Source: Thermohalobaculum sp039027855 (GTDB lineage Bacteria; Pseudomonadota; Alphaproteobacteria; Rhodobacterales; Rhodobacteraceae). Taken from it: a stretch of 64,000 nucleotides of DNA. A program made the translations under genes and the position numbers. Each line of letters opens with the position of its first letter. The first letter of the stretch is position 1. The stretch lies in NCBI GenBank assembly GCA_039027855.1, contig JBCCJI010000007.1, positions 109,560 through 173,559 on the forward strand. The letters are read 5' to 3'. The notes beneath the pieces are model-generated. The model searched no databases, was not told the origin of the DNA, and was given only the letters and a program-made list of their open reading frames with translations. This document shows positions 23,421 to 33,255 of the stretch, one piece after another.

Positions 23421-25856
23421 TCAGGCCGGCTCGATACCCCAGATGTCGCGAGCATAGCCGCGGATTGTACGATCCGATGAGAACCAGCCCATGGGCGCGG
23501 CATTGAGCACGGCCTTGCGCGCCCAACCGTCGCTGTCTGCCCAGGCTTCGTCCACGCGGCGCTGGGCATGCCAATAGGCCTCGAAATCGGCGGCGACCAT
23601 GAACCAGTCATGCCCGGTCAGGTTGTCGAGCAGCATGGTAAAGCGATCCTTGTCGCCATCGGAGAACACGCCGTTGCGGATCTGTTCGACGACCTCGGAC
23701 AGGCGGTCGCTGGCGCGGACAAAAGCGCCCGGCTCATAGCCCTCGGCGCGCATGCGCGTGACCTCATCGGCCTCCAGCCCGAAGATGAAGATGTTGTCGT
23801 CGCCCACGCGCTCGCGGATCTCGACATTGGCGCCGTCATTGGTGCCGATGGTGAGGGCGCCGTTCATCGCGAACTTCATGTTGCCGGTGCCCGATGCCTC
23901 GGTCGAGGCGGTCGAGATCTGCTCGGACAGATCCGCGGCAGGGATCAGCCTCTCGGCTTGGCTGACATTGTAGTTCGGCGGGTAGACGACCGCGAGCCGA
24001 CCTTTCATCGCCGGGTCGTTGTTGATGGTCTGACCGATGTCATTGATCAGCTTGATGATCAGCTTGGCCATGGCATAGCCGGGTGCGGCCTTGCCCGAGA
24101 AGATACGGACACGCGACGGGTGATCGCCGCCAGGATTGGCGCGGATTTCATTATAGAGCGCAGCCACTTCCAGGATGTTCATGAACTGGCGCTTGTACTC
24201 GTGCAGGCGCTTGATCTGGATGTCGAACATCGCGTCCGGCGCCACGGCCAGCCCCAGCCTGTCGCCGATCCAGCCCGCAAGATCGGCCTTGTTGCCCGCC
24301 TTGGCCGCCATGAAGTGCTCGCGGAAGGCCTTGTCTTCCGCCAGCGGCGTCAACTGGTCGAGCCGGTCGAGGTCAGCCTCCCATCCCTCGCCAAGCGCCT
24401 CGGTCAGCAGACTGGCTAGGCGCGGGTTGCAGCCGCGTATCCAGCGTCGCGGCGTCACGCCATTGGTCTGGTTCAGGATCCGGTCGGGATGCATCGCGTG
24501 CAGGTCCGAGAAGACGGTTTGCTTCATCAGATCCGTGTGCAGCGCGCTCACACCGTTGACCCGGTTGGCCGTGATGAAGGCCAGATTGCCCATCCGCACC
24601 TCGCCATTGGCAACGGCCGCGGCGGTTTCGGGGCGTTCATAGCCGCGGGCGCGGGTCTCGGCGGCATGCGCCTTGTCCATCGCCTCGATCAGCTGCATGT
24701 GGCGCGGCAGCACCCGGGCCATCATGTCCACCGGCCACTTCTCCAACGCCTCGGGCATGAGGGTATGGTTGGTGTAGTTCAGCACGCGGCGCGCGATGGC
24801 GAAGGACGTCTCGAAATCCAGTTTGTGGCGGTCCATCAACAGGCGGACAAGCTCGGGCCCCGCAATGGCCGGATGGGTGTCGTTCAGCTGCACGGCGACG
24901 AGCTCAGGCAGCCTGGCCGCATCGTCATGATGGGCAAAAAAGCGGCGCAGGATGTCGGCCAGCGAGGCGGCGGTGAAGAAGTACTCCTGCTTCAGGCGCA
25001 GTTCCTTGCCCTGGGGCGTGGTGTCGTCGGGATAGAGCACGCGGCTGATCGTCTGGGCCAAGACGGCCGGCGCGGCCGCGCCGATGAAGTCGCCGCGGTT
25101 GAAGGGCTCAAGCTCGAAAACCGTGGTCGATTTGGCGGACCAGAGGCGGAGCGTGTTGACATGCTGCCCGCGCCAGCCCGGCGTCGGCGTGTCATAGGCG
25201 GCGGCCAGCACCGTCTCGGCCGCATGCCAGGTCGCGGGCTTGTCGCCATTGGTGACATGGCCGCCAAAGCCGATGGGATAGACGGTCTCGCGCCGCTCGA
25301 ACTCCCAGGGGTGGACCTCGTTCAGCCAATCCTCGGCCTCTTCGTGCTGCCAACCATCGCGGAACGACTGTTTGAACAGGCCATGGTCGTAGCGGATGCC
25401 ATAGCCATGCGCCGGCACGCCGATGGTCGCCATGGAGTCGAGAAAACAGGCCGCAAGACGTCCCAGCCCGCCATTGCCTAGCGCGGCATCGGGCTCATCC
25501 TTGAGGGTCGCGTCAAAGTCCTGGCCGAGATCGGCCATCGCCTGGCGCGCCAGGTCGTCGAGGCCGAGGTTCGAGATCGCATCCTCCAGCAGGCGACCGA
25601 TCAGGAACTCCATCGAGAGGTAATAGACCCGCTTCTGATCGCCCTCGTAGACCCGGCGTGTGGTGGCGAACCAGGGCGCCACGATCCGGTCGCGGATCGC
25701 CCGGCTCAGGGCGAGGCGCCAGTCAGACAGGCGCGCTGAACCGGGATCCTTACCGATCGAGAACGTCAGATGATATTCGATCTCGCGGCGCAACGCGTCT
25801 GCGGTGAGATCGCCGGCAACCATGGTTACCGGCGTAATGCTCTCAATTTTCGTCAT
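23421..25856 (-). CDS. glgP: Glycogen/starch/alpha-glucan phosphorylase
   Basis: Releases glucose 1-phosphate from the non-reducing ends of glycogen; a PLP enzyme of 811 aa, the normal length. Clear family blocks are YYLSMEFLIGR near residue 65, ALGNGGLGRLAACF near 120, YGIRYDHGLFKQ, the TNHTLMPEALE stretch near 360, and the PLP-lysine region EASGTGNMKFAMNG near 655. The start is set at the ATG at 25856, because the frame above (to 25892) has no better site. It lies 161 nt downstream of malQ on the same strand and probably belongs to the glycogen unit, though that gap could hold its own promoter. Confidence 0.97.
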   Translation of the reverse strand: MTKIESITPVTMVAGDLTADALRREIEYHLTFSIGKDPGSARLSDWRLALSRAIRDRIVAPWFATTRRVYEGDQKRVYYLSMEFLIGRLLEDAISNLGLDDLARQAMADLGQDFDATLKDEPDAALGNGGLGRLAACFLDSMATIGVPAHGYGIRYDHGLFKQSFRDGWQHEEAEDWLNEVHPWEFERRETVYPIGFGGHVTNGDKPATWHAAETVLAAAYDTPTPGWRGQHVNTLRLWSAKSTTVFELEPFNRGDFIGAAAPAVLAQTISRVLYPDDTTPQGKELRLKQEYFFTAASLADILRRFFAHHDDAARLPELVAVQLNDTHPAIAGPELVRLLMDRHKLDFETSFAIARRVLNYTNHTLMPEALEKWPVDMMARVLPRHMQLIEAMDKAHAAETRARGYERPETAAAVANGEVRMGNLAFITANRVNGVSALHTDLMKQTVFSDLHAMHPDRILNQTNGVTPRRWIRGCNPRLASLLTEALGEGWEADLDRLDQLTPLAEDKAFREHFMAAKAGNKADLAGWIGDRLGLAVAPDAMFDIQIKRLHEYKRQFMNILEVAALYNEIRANPGGDHPSRVRIFSGKAAPGYAMAKLIIKLINDIGQTINNDPAMKGRLAVVYPPNYNVSQAERLIPAADLSEQISTASTEASGTGNMKFAMNGALTIGTNDGANVEIRERVGDDNIFIFGLEADEVTRMRAEGYEPGAFVRASDRLSEVVEQIRNGVFSDGDKDRFTMLLDNLTGHDWFMVAADFEAYWHAQRRVDEAWADSDGWARKAVLNAAPMGWFSSDRTIRGYARDIWGIEPA

Positions 25857-26017
25857 GGCCTTCGGTCCCCTCGGGCAGCTGCCCACCGTCATCTCTCACA
25901 TGACCCGGCGCGGCTAGAGGTCTAGCGGATAATCGATACTGAGAAGACGGTTCTAAGGCATCGTTGCCCGCTGCACATCGGTCATTTCGCCCGGCTGTGG
26001 GCGACCTGCCGATTGGT

Positions 26018-28021
26018 CTAACGCCCCATGGCCTGCATTGCGGTGGCGATACGACGGATGCTGGGGTGCTCTCCGAGCAGTTTGGCCCCCACCGCATGCC
26101 GGCGACGCCAGTTCGGATGCTCGTCGGTCGTGCCCGGGATGTTTGCCTGTTCCAGCGTGGCGAGGGCATCGTCGATCTGCATAGCCACAAGGGCGGCGGA
26201 GGATGTGGCCATCAGGGCATGGATCGCTTCGATCATCGCGGTGTCGAGCGCTTCGGGAGGTGCTTCGGGATCCTGTCCTTCGGGGAGCAAGCGCGCCTCG
26301 GCGAGCAGCGCCATGATCACCCCGCGGTCAAAGGTGCGCTCGTCGCGCATGCGGTTGGCGGTGTCGGCATCGGTATGGCCAATGCGCTCGCGCGAATCGA
26401 TGTCATGCCCGACCCACCAGCCAGCCAGCGTCGGCGTGTCATGGGTGCCGAAAGAGGCGAGGGTGTCGGCGCGAAAATGCCATGGCGCCCGCAGGCGCCC
26501 GTTCCAACGCTCGAACATGGCGACCGAGCAGCCGTAGAGACGGGTCTCAGACAGACGCTGACGCAGACCTTCAGGGACGACGCCAAGGTCTTCGCCGATG
26601 ATCAGCGCACGGGACCGAGTGGCCTCGAGCCTCACCAGCGCCATCAGCGCCTCGCGGTCGGAGGCGACATAGCCGCCCGGCGTGCCGTCCTCGGGTACCC
26701 AGAAGGTTCGCTCGAGGCCCAGGACATGGTCTATGCGCAGCATCCCCGCTTGGGCCAACGTCGCGCGAAGTGTCTGTACGAAGGCTGCATAGTGATCGGC
26801 GGCGAGCCCAGCGGGATTGAACGGTGCGAGGCCCCATGACTGGCCCTCGGGCGCAAACATGTCGGGCGGCGCGCCGAGCGAGACGCCGCGCGCGAAGGTC
26901 CCCGGGCGGGCCCAGACCTCGGGCCCGTCGGGCCGCACGCCGACGGCGAGATCGGCGTAGATCCCAAGCGCCATGCCCGCACGGCGCGCGCGGTCCTGGG
27001 CCTCGGCGAGGGCCGCCTCGGCGCTCATCTGCGCCCAGGCGTGAAAGGCGATCTCTTCGGCGGCATTGGCGGCAAAGGCTGCGGCATCGGCGGTGTGCGG
27101 GCCCTCAAAACCAGCCGGCCAGCGGCGCCAGTCGGCGCCGAGGTGGAGTGAAAGCGCCTCGTACAGGGCAAAGGCCTCAAGCGACGGCCCCTTGGCCGCA
27201 CGATACGCCGCGAGCGTCGCTGGGCCATCGGGATGCGAGAGCTCGACGGCAAATCTCTGCCGCAGCGCGCGGTCATGGGCGATCCGATCCGCCGCATGGT
27301 CGATGAGCCCGCTGGTACTGCCGGGCAACCCTTCCGCGCCCGGTATCGCGCGCGTGTCGAGAAAGCCCCGATGACCGGGCGAATAGGGGCTGAAGCCCGC
27401 ATGCGCCGCGCCGATGGCATGAACCGGATTGATGCCGAGAAAGGCCGCGCCAAGCGGTGCTAGTGCCTCGGCCGCAGTGGCGAGATCATCATAGCGGCCT
27501 CGCGGCCCGCACGTCTCGGCATCGCCCTGCCAGAGTGCATGGATCGCGCCGGTGACGCCCCATGCCCGACTGCCCCCGGTGAGCGTCTCAAGCGTCGGGG
27601 CCACTGTCGGCGCGACGATCACCGTGAGCGTGCCGCCCCGCAGCGAAAGCCGGTGGAGGCCGAGCGGCACACCGACGAGGCGCAGGCCACCATCGGAACC
27701 GGTTCCTTCTGGCCTGATCTCCTGGGCCGGCGCCGCGTCGCCCTCGAGGGCGAGGTGCCACTCCTGCCCAGCGGCGGCAGGCAGGATCAGCGGCGCCCCT
27801 GGCGCGAGGACCATGGCGCGCGGGGAATGCCAGCCTGAGGCGGTCTCACGCTGACGCAGGCGATCCGCTGCGTCCTCTGCAGCCTCGATGGTACCCATGG
27901 CGCGGAGCAGCGCCAGTGCCGTTTCCGGTGAGGTCTCCTGCCGGTGCCCCTCGATATCGTGCCAAACCCGTGCGATGCCCTCTGCCTCGGCAAGCGCGAG
28001 CAGCGCGGCCCGGTCGCTCAT
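26018..28021 (-). CDS. malQ: 4-alpha-glucanotransferase (amylomaltase)
   Basis: Transfers alpha-1,4-glucan segments between oligosaccharides; GH77 family, cytosolic. The 667-aa protein has FLGINPVHAIGAA (about residue 190), FSPYSPGHRGFLDTRAI, GIYADLAVGV near 365 with the nucleophile Asp, MLRIDHVLGLER near 435, IIGEDLGVVPEGLR near 490 and a SFGTHDTPTLAGWW block near 550. It starts at 28021 in an ATGA overlap with glgX. Together with GlgX it would recycle the short malto-oligosaccharides left by debranching. Co-transcription with the glycogen genes is clear from the overlap. Confidence 0.93.
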   Translation of the reverse strand: MSDRAALLALAEAEGIARVWHDIEGHRQETSPETALALLRAMGTIEAAEDAADRLRQRETASGWHSPRAMVLAPGAPLILPAAAGQEWHLALEGDAAPAQEIRPEGTGSDGGLRLVGVPLGLHRLSLRGGTLTVIVAPTVAPTLETLTGGSRAWGVTGAIHALWQGDAETCGPRGRYDDLATAAEALAPLGAAFLGINPVHAIGAAHAGFSPYSPGHRGFLDTRAIPGAEGLPGSTSGLIDHAADRIAHDRALRQRFAVELSHPDGPATLAAYRAAKGPSLEAFALYEALSLHLGADWRRWPAGFEGPHTADAAAFAANAAEEIAFHAWAQMSAEAALAEAQDRARRAGMALGIYADLAVGVRPDGPEVWARPGTFARGVSLGAPPDMFAPEGQSWGLAPFNPAGLAADHYAAFVQTLRATLAQAGMLRIDHVLGLERTFWVPEDGTPGGYVASDREALMALVRLEATRSRALIIGEDLGVVPEGLRQRLSETRLYGCSVAMFERWNGRLRAPWHFRADTLASFGTHDTPTLAGWWVGHDIDSRERIGHTDADTANRMRDERTFDRGVIMALLAEARLLPEGQDPEAPPEALDTAMIEAIHALMATSSAALVAMQIDDALATLEQANIPGTTDEHPNWRRRHAVGAKLLGEHPSIRRIATAMQAMGR

Positions 28022-30249
28022 TCCGCGGCCTGGCGCGGTGCGAACAGGGCAAGGCTGCGCCCCTGCAGCGTGACGGGAAAGGCCGGGCGACGGCTGCCGT
28101 CGCGCCCCTCGGGCAGGCTGCGAAGCCCTTCGGTGGTGCGCGACGCCGCTGTCGCGGGGCTGCCGGGATCGGCCGTGTCGAGTTCGCACCACCACGCCAG
28201 GCCATGCGGTGCGGCAGGCAGGCGGAAGGTTACCGGCAGCGCACCGCGGTTGATCGCGATCACGACGTCATCCTCGTCGCTCGCCTCAGCCGTGCTGGCT
28301 GGCGCCTCGGCCGCACCGCGCAAATGCAGCCCGATCACGTCAAGCCCGGGGTCGTCCCAGCGCGGCGCCCCATCAAGCGCGCCCAGCCACTCGACATCCG
28401 GGCAGCCATCGGCAGCACGCACATGCCCATGCAGAAAGCGCGTCTGGCGCAACACCGGATGCGCGCGCCGCAGCCGGATGAGCCGCGCCGCAAAGGCCAG
28501 CATGGCAAGCGCCTCGGCACGGTCCGCCTCGCGCCTTTCCTCGGCGAAGGGCTGCTCGTCGGGCCAGGTGATCCAGCCTGTGGAGTTGTCCTGGCAATAG
28601 GCGTTGTTGTTGCCGCCCTGGCTGTTGGTGACCTCGTCGCCCGCCAGCAGCATCGGCGTGCCCTGGCTGAACATCAGCGTGGCCATCAGGTTCCGCCGCC
28701 GCTGTGCCCGGGCCGCGCGGATCGCGGCGTCGTCGGTCGGCCCCTCATGCCCGTGATTGTCGGACAGGTTCTCACCGTGGCCGTCGCGGTTGCCCTCGCC
28801 GTTCGCCTCGTTGTGCTTGGTCGCATAGGCGGTGAGGTCGGCGAGCGTGAAGCCGTCGTGGGCCGTGACGAAGTTGATGCTGGAGAACGGCGGGCGGCCG
28901 CCACGCTCGAAGATATCGGCCGAGCCGAGCAGGCGTGGCGCAAGCGACGGTGCCGTGCCGGCATCGCCGCGCCAGAAGCGTCTGACATCGTCACGGAAGC
29001 GGTCGTTCCATTCCGCCGTACCGGCCGGCCAATTGCCGAGCTGGTAGCCGCCGGGCCCGATATCCCAGGGCTCCATGATCAGCTTGACGTCGGCCAGAAC
29101 CGGATCCTGCATCAGCGCATCCAGGAACCCGCCCGTGGGATCGAACCCCCCCGGCTCGCGCGCTAGCGTGGTGGCGAGGTCGAAGCGAAACCCGTCGATG
29201 CCGTAATGGGTCACCCAATGGCGCAGGCTGTCCATCACCAGGCGCAAGACGAAGGGGTTGGCGAGGTTCAACGTGTTGCCGCAGCCGGTATCGTCGACAT
29301 AGCGCCGCTGATCGCCCGGCATCAGGCGGTAATAGCTGGCGTTGTCGAGACCGCGGAAACTGAGCGTCGGCCCGATGGCGCCCCCTTCTGCCGTATGGTT
29401 GTAGACGACATCGAGAATGACCTCGATCCCGGCCTCGTGCAGCCGATCCACTGCGGCGATGATCCCTGCCTCTCCGGCCGGGCCAAGGTACCGCTTGGCC
29501 GGCGCGAAGTACGAGAGCGTGTTGTAGCCCCAGTAGTTTGCGAGGTTTTTCTCAATCAGGAACGCGTCGTCGATCATCGCATGCACGGGCAACAGTTCGA
29601 GTGCCGTTATGCCGAGACGCTCAAGATGGGCGATCACCCGGTCATGGCCCAGCGCCTCCCAGGTGCCGGCGACACCGCTCGGCACGCCGGGCATGGTGGC
29701 GGTCAATCCCTTCAGATGCGCCTCGTAGATTACGGTCTGGTCCCAGCGGTGGCGGGGCCGCGGGGGGCGCGCCCTCGCGCCCGTGTCATCGGTTCCGATG
29801 ACGACGGCTTTGGGCACGAAGGGTGCGCTGTCGCGGGCATCGAAGGAGAGATCGCGCGTGGCGTGGCGGCGGTCATAGCCATAGAGCGCCTCGGCTTCGG
29901 TGACCCGCCCGGCCAGCCGTGTGGCATAGGGATCGACCAGCAGCTTGTTGGGATTGAAGCGGGCGCCGCGCTCGGGCTGATAGGCGCCATGGGCGCGCAG
30001 GCCATAGAGCTGCCCGGCCCCGATGCCCGGCACATGGCCGTGCCAGATGGCGCCCGTCCGCTCGGGCAGGGGCAAGCGTACCTGCTCGCTGCCTCCGGGC
30101 TCGAACAGGCAGACCTCCAGCTTGGCGGCGTTGGCGGAGAACACCGCGAAATCGACCCCGCCGGGCACGATATGCGCGCCCAGCCGCGCCGGGCTTCCGG
30201 GGCCAAGATCGGCGGGGGTCAGATCGGCAGGGGAAAGCGTCGTCGGCAT
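28018..30249 (-). CDS. glgX: Glycogen debranching enzyme (isoamylase type)
   Basis: Hydrolyses alpha-1,6 branch points of phosphorylase-limited glycogen; GH13 with an N-terminal CBM48-like domain (residues about 25-120, VDFAVFSANAAKLEVCLFE). The catalytic (beta/alpha)8 barrel shows DVVYNHTAEGG near 275, GIDGFRFDLATTLAREPGG near 370 (nucleophile Asp), KLIMEPWDIGPGGYQ near 400 (acid Glu) and NFVTAHDGFTLADL near 475. The ATG at 30249 gives 743 aa; a GTG two codons upstream is an alternative. Neither has a strong ribosome site. It lies 87 nt after glgA and overlaps malQ by 4 nt. Confidence 0.95.
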   Translation of the reverse strand: MPTTLSPADLTPADLGPGSPARLGAHIVPGGVDFAVFSANAAKLEVCLFEPGGSEQVRLPLPERTGAIWHGHVPGIGAGQLYGLRAHGAYQPERGARFNPNKLLVDPYATRLAGRVTEAEALYGYDRRHATRDLSFDARDSAPFVPKAVVIGTDDTGARARPPRPRHRWDQTVIYEAHLKGLTATMPGVPSGVAGTWEALGHDRVIAHLERLGITALELLPVHAMIDDAFLIEKNLANYWGYNTLSYFAPAKRYLGPAGEAGIIAAVDRLHEAGIEVILDVVYNHTAEGGAIGPTLSFRGLDNASYYRLMPGDQRRYVDDTGCGNTLNLANPFVLRLVMDSLRHWVTHYGIDGFRFDLATTLAREPGGFDPTGGFLDALMQDPVLADVKLIMEPWDIGPGGYQLGNWPAGTAEWNDRFRDDVRRFWRGDAGTAPSLAPRLLGSADIFERGGRPPFSSINFVTAHDGFTLADLTAYATKHNEANGEGNRDGHGENLSDNHGHEGPTDDAAIRAARAQRRRNLMATLMFSQGTPMLLAGDEVTNSQGGNNNAYCQDNSTGWITWPDEQPFAEERREADRAEALAMLAFAARLIRLRRAHPVLRQTRFLHGHVRAADGCPDVEWLGALDGAPRWDDPGLDVIGLHLRGAAEAPASTAEASDEDDVVIAINRGALPVTFRLPAAPHGLAWWCELDTADPGSPATAASRTTEGLRSLPEGRDGSRRPAFPVTLQGRSLALFAPRQAAE

Positions 30250-30336
30250 GGTCACCGATCTGCGGGCCGGGCGCCGGTGCGGTCAAGCCCTCGCGGTTAT
30301 CGCAGGTGCCGCAACCTGTTGCGGCAGACGCCGCGC

Positions 30337-31827
30337 TTAACCCAGCAAGCCGCGATAGAGCGCGGCATAGTCGCGGGCGGAGGGACCCCAGCCGACCGGC
30401 TGATCCATGGCCGAACGCTGCATGGCGGTGTGGATCTCGGCATCGGCCATGGCATCGGCAAGTCGGTCGAAGGCATGGGCCAGACTATCGGCGTCGCCGG
30501 GCGTGTGCACGAACCCCGTAGCGCTTCGAGACATAAGTGCCGCCGGTGTCGCATCGATCACCGTGTCGCCAAGCCCGCCAGTACGCGCTACCACAGGCAG
30601 GGCCCCGTAGCGCAGCGCATAAAGCTGGGTTAGCCCGCAGGGTTCGAAGCGTGAGGGCACAGCGACGGCATCAGACCCGGCGAAGATGCGATGCGACAGC
30701 GCCTCGTCATAGCCGATACGCACGCCAACCTGGCCGCGATAGGCGTGGCTCGCATTCCTGAGCGCGGTCTCAAGACCCGTCTCGCCCGAGCCGAGCACCG
30801 CGAGACGCCCGCCGCGCGACAGGAGGCGGGGCAGGGCCTCGACCAGCAGATCGATCCCCTTTTGCCAGGTCAGCCGGCTGACAAGGCCGACTAGGGGCCC
30901 ATCGCCGGGCTCGAGCCCGAACTCCTGCAGCAGGGCGTCACGGCACGCCGTCTTGCCGGCGAGGTCTGTCGCGTCAAAGGGGCTAGTGATGGCCGCATCG
31001 GTCGCCGGGTCCCAGACCGCGGTATCCGCGCCGTTCAGGATGCCCGACAACACGGTTTCGCGGGACTTGAGCACGCCCTCCAGCCCCATGCCGAATTCGG
31101 GCGTGAGGATCTCGCGCGCATAGCCGGGGCTCACCGTGGTGATACGGTCGGCGACCATCAGCCCGCCTTTGAGAAAACCAAGACGGCCGTGGAACTCCCA
31201 GCCCTGGCCAAAGCCGGCGGGCGGCAAGCCGAGGTGCGGCGCAAGCGCTGCGTCCATCAGCCCCTGATAGGAGATGTTGTGGATGGTCAGCACGCTCGGA
31301 ACGCGCCGCGCCGTCGACGGCGCCGCGCGAAGCGCTGCATAGATCGGCGCAAGGCCTGTCTGCCAGTCATTGGCGTGCAGCACATCGGGGCGCCATGTCG
31401 TCCCGTCACCCAGCGTCACACCGTCCTGCGCGACGCCTGCGGCCGCCTGCGACAGGGCGGCGAAACGCTCGGCATTGTCGGGCCAGTCGCGGCCACCGGT
31501 CTCGTAGAGCCCACCCTCCCGCGAAAACCGTTCCGGCGCGTCTAGGACGAAGAGGTCCAGCTCGCCCACGCGCGCCGCGAGCAACCGTGCCGGGCCTGAG
31601 ACGGCGGTATCGAGCCCGGGTGCCGCCCCGAGATCGGTCGCGCCTCCCGCCTTGCCAAGCGGCTCGGCCCCGATGCGCGACAGGACGGCAGGGTAACCCG
31701 GCAGGATGACACGGGCCTCGGTCCCTTCGCCGGCCAGCGCGGCGGGCAGGGCGCCGATGACATCGGCGAGGCCCCCGGTCTTGACCAGCGGCACGCATTC
31801 GGAGGCGGCGATCAGGACGCGGGTCAT
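30337..31827 (-). CDS. glgA: Glycogen synthase (ADP-glucose dependent)
   Basis: GT5 enzyme that extends alpha-1,4-glucan from ADP-glucose. The 496-aa protein starts VLIAASECVPLVKTGGLADVIGALPAAL, with the KTGGL ADP-glucose-binding loop at about residues 16-20, and has NISYQGLMDAALAPHLG and a C-terminal SRFEPCGLTQLYALRYGALPVV block near 385 with the catalytic acidic residue. Its length is normal for bacterial GlgA. It is 7 nt behind glgC, so the two are co-translated; glgX follows 87 nt downstream. Confidence 0.97.
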   Translation of the reverse strand: MTRVLIAASECVPLVKTGGLADVIGALPAALAGEGTEARVILPGYPAVLSRIGAEPLGKAGGATDLGAAPGLDTAVSGPARLLAARVGELDLFVLDAPERFSREGGLYETGGRDWPDNAERFAALSQAAAGVAQDGVTLGDGTTWRPDVLHANDWQTGLAPIYAALRAAPSTARRVPSVLTIHNISYQGLMDAALAPHLGLPPAGFGQGWEFHGRLGFLKGGLMVADRITTVSPGYAREILTPEFGMGLEGVLKSRETVLSGILNGADTAVWDPATDAAITSPFDATDLAGKTACRDALLQEFGLEPGDGPLVGLVSRLTWQKGIDLLVEALPRLLSRGGRLAVLGSGETGLETALRNASHAYRGQVGVRIGYDEALSHRIFAGSDAVAVPSRFEPCGLTQLYALRYGALPVVARTGGLGDTVIDATPAALMSRSATGFVHTPGDADSLAHAFDRLADAMADAEIHTAMQRSAMDQPVGWGPSARDYAALYRGLLG

Positions 31828-31834
31828 CGACCGC

Positions 31835-33094
31835 TCACCCGCCGAGCGCGTCGATCATCGCCTGGGTGATCAGCACGACCCCGCCCTCTGTCCGCCGGAA
31901 GCGCCGGGCATCGTCCTCGGGGTCTTCGCCGACAACAAGCCCGGACGGCACCTGTACGCCCCGATCCAGGACCACATTGCTGAGCCGGGCCCGGCGACCG
32001 ATCTCGCAATAGGGCAGCGCCAGGCAGCGGGTCAGCTCGGCATAGGAGTTGGCGCGCACCCCGGTGAACAACAGGCTTTCATGAACCTGCGCGCCCGAGA
32101 CGATGCACCCGCCCGACACCATCGAGGAGACCGCATTCCCGCGCCGGTTCTCCTCGTCATGGATGAACTTGGCGGGGGGCGTCTGCTCGGCATAGGTCCA
32201 GATCGGCCACGCCTCGTCGTAGAGATCGAGCTCGGGCGAGAAATCGGTCAGGTCGATATTGGCGCGGTGGAACGCGTCGATCGTGCCGACATCGCGCCAA
32301 TAGGCCTGCCCAGCCGCGTTGCGCACGGCGCTGTCAGAGAACTTGTGTGCGACCGCGCGGCCCTTGGCGACTTCGGCGGGGATGATGTCTTTGCCAAAAT
32401 CATGGTCGGACGTCGGATTCGCCGCATCGGCGCGCAGAAGCTGCAGCAGATAATCCGTGTCGAAGATGTAGATCCCCATCGACGCCAGTGCCGTGTCAGG
32501 CCTGCCCGGCAGGGTTGGCGGATCGGCGGGCTTCTCGACGAAATCTGTGATCTTGCCGCTTTCATCGGTCGCCATCACGCCGAAAGCGCTGGCCTCGGTC
32601 TTGGTCACTTCCAGGCAGCCGACCGTGACACCCGCGCCGCTTTCGACGTGCTGGCGCAGCATCACTTCATAGTCCTGCTTGTAGACGTGATCGCCGGCCA
32701 GGATGATGATGTGACGGGGCTCATACCCCTCGATGATGTCGATGTTCTGCGTCACGGCATCGGCGGTGCCGAGATACCAGCTCCGCTCGTCCACCCGTTG
32801 GCTGGCCGGTAGGATATCGAGCATTTCGCGACGCTCGGCGCGGAAGAACGACCAGCCGCGCTGAAGGTGACGGATCAAGCTATGCGCCTTGTACTGGGTG
32901 GCGATGCCGATGCGGCGGATCCCCGAATTGACCGCATTCGACAGCGCAAAGTCGATGATCCGCGCCTTGCCACCGAAATAGACGGCGGGTTTCGCGCGCC
33001 TGTCGGTGAGCTCTTTCAGCCGCGATCCCCGCCCGCCCGCGAGCACGAAGGCCATGGCGTCGCGCGACAGCGCGGTCGGCAGATCGGGTCGCAT
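31835..33094 (-). CDS. glgC: Glucose-1-phosphate adenylyltransferase (ADP-glucose pyrophosphorylase)
   Basis: Makes ADP-glucose from glucose 1-phosphate and ATP, the committed and usually allosterically controlled step of glycogen synthesis. The 419-aa protein has VLAGGRGSRLKELTDRRAKP near residues 17-36, YFGGKARIIDFALSNAVNSG, WYLGTADAVTQN near 105 and a left-handed beta-helix C-terminal domain (VVLDRGVQVPSG). GGGAG precedes the start at 33094. It leads the unit glgC-glgA-glgX-malQ-glgP; upstream is the short hypothetical gene at 33256. Confidence 0.97.
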   Translation of the reverse strand: MRPDLPTALSRDAMAFVLAGGRGSRLKELTDRRAKPAVYFGGKARIIDFALSNAVNSGIRRIGIATQYKAHSLIRHLQRGWSFFRAERREMLDILPASQRVDERSWYLGTADAVTQNIDIIEGYEPRHIIILAGDHVYKQDYEVMLRQHVESGAGVTVGCLEVTKTEASAFGVMATDESGKITDFVEKPADPPTLPGRPDTALASMGIYIFDTDYLLQLLRADAANPTSDHDFGKDIIPAEVAKGRAVAHKFSDSAVRNAAGQAYWRDVGTIDAFHRANIDLTDFSPELDLYDEAWPIWTYAEQTPPAKFIHDEENRRGNAVSSMVSGGCIVSGAQVHESLLFTGVRANSYAELTRCLALPYCEIGRRARLSNVVLDRGVQVPSGLVVGEDPEDDARRFRRTEGGVVLITQAMIDALGG

Positions 33095-33255
33095 CGTTGT
33101 TCTCCCTCGGTCGGCGGCCTTCTCGCGGGCCTGCGGCGCGACACTGACCGATGGGACTGGGTGCGACAACCACGGGAGGCGGCAGGTCTTGCCGCATGGT
33201 GAAAGGACTGCGCTGCGTGGCGGACCCGTTGGTCAGGTTGGCGGGCCAAGAGGTG

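Noticed and set aside
29206..30633. Plus-strand open frame of 475 aa
   Set aside because: Antisense of glgX and the end of glgA; both real genes are strongly supported.
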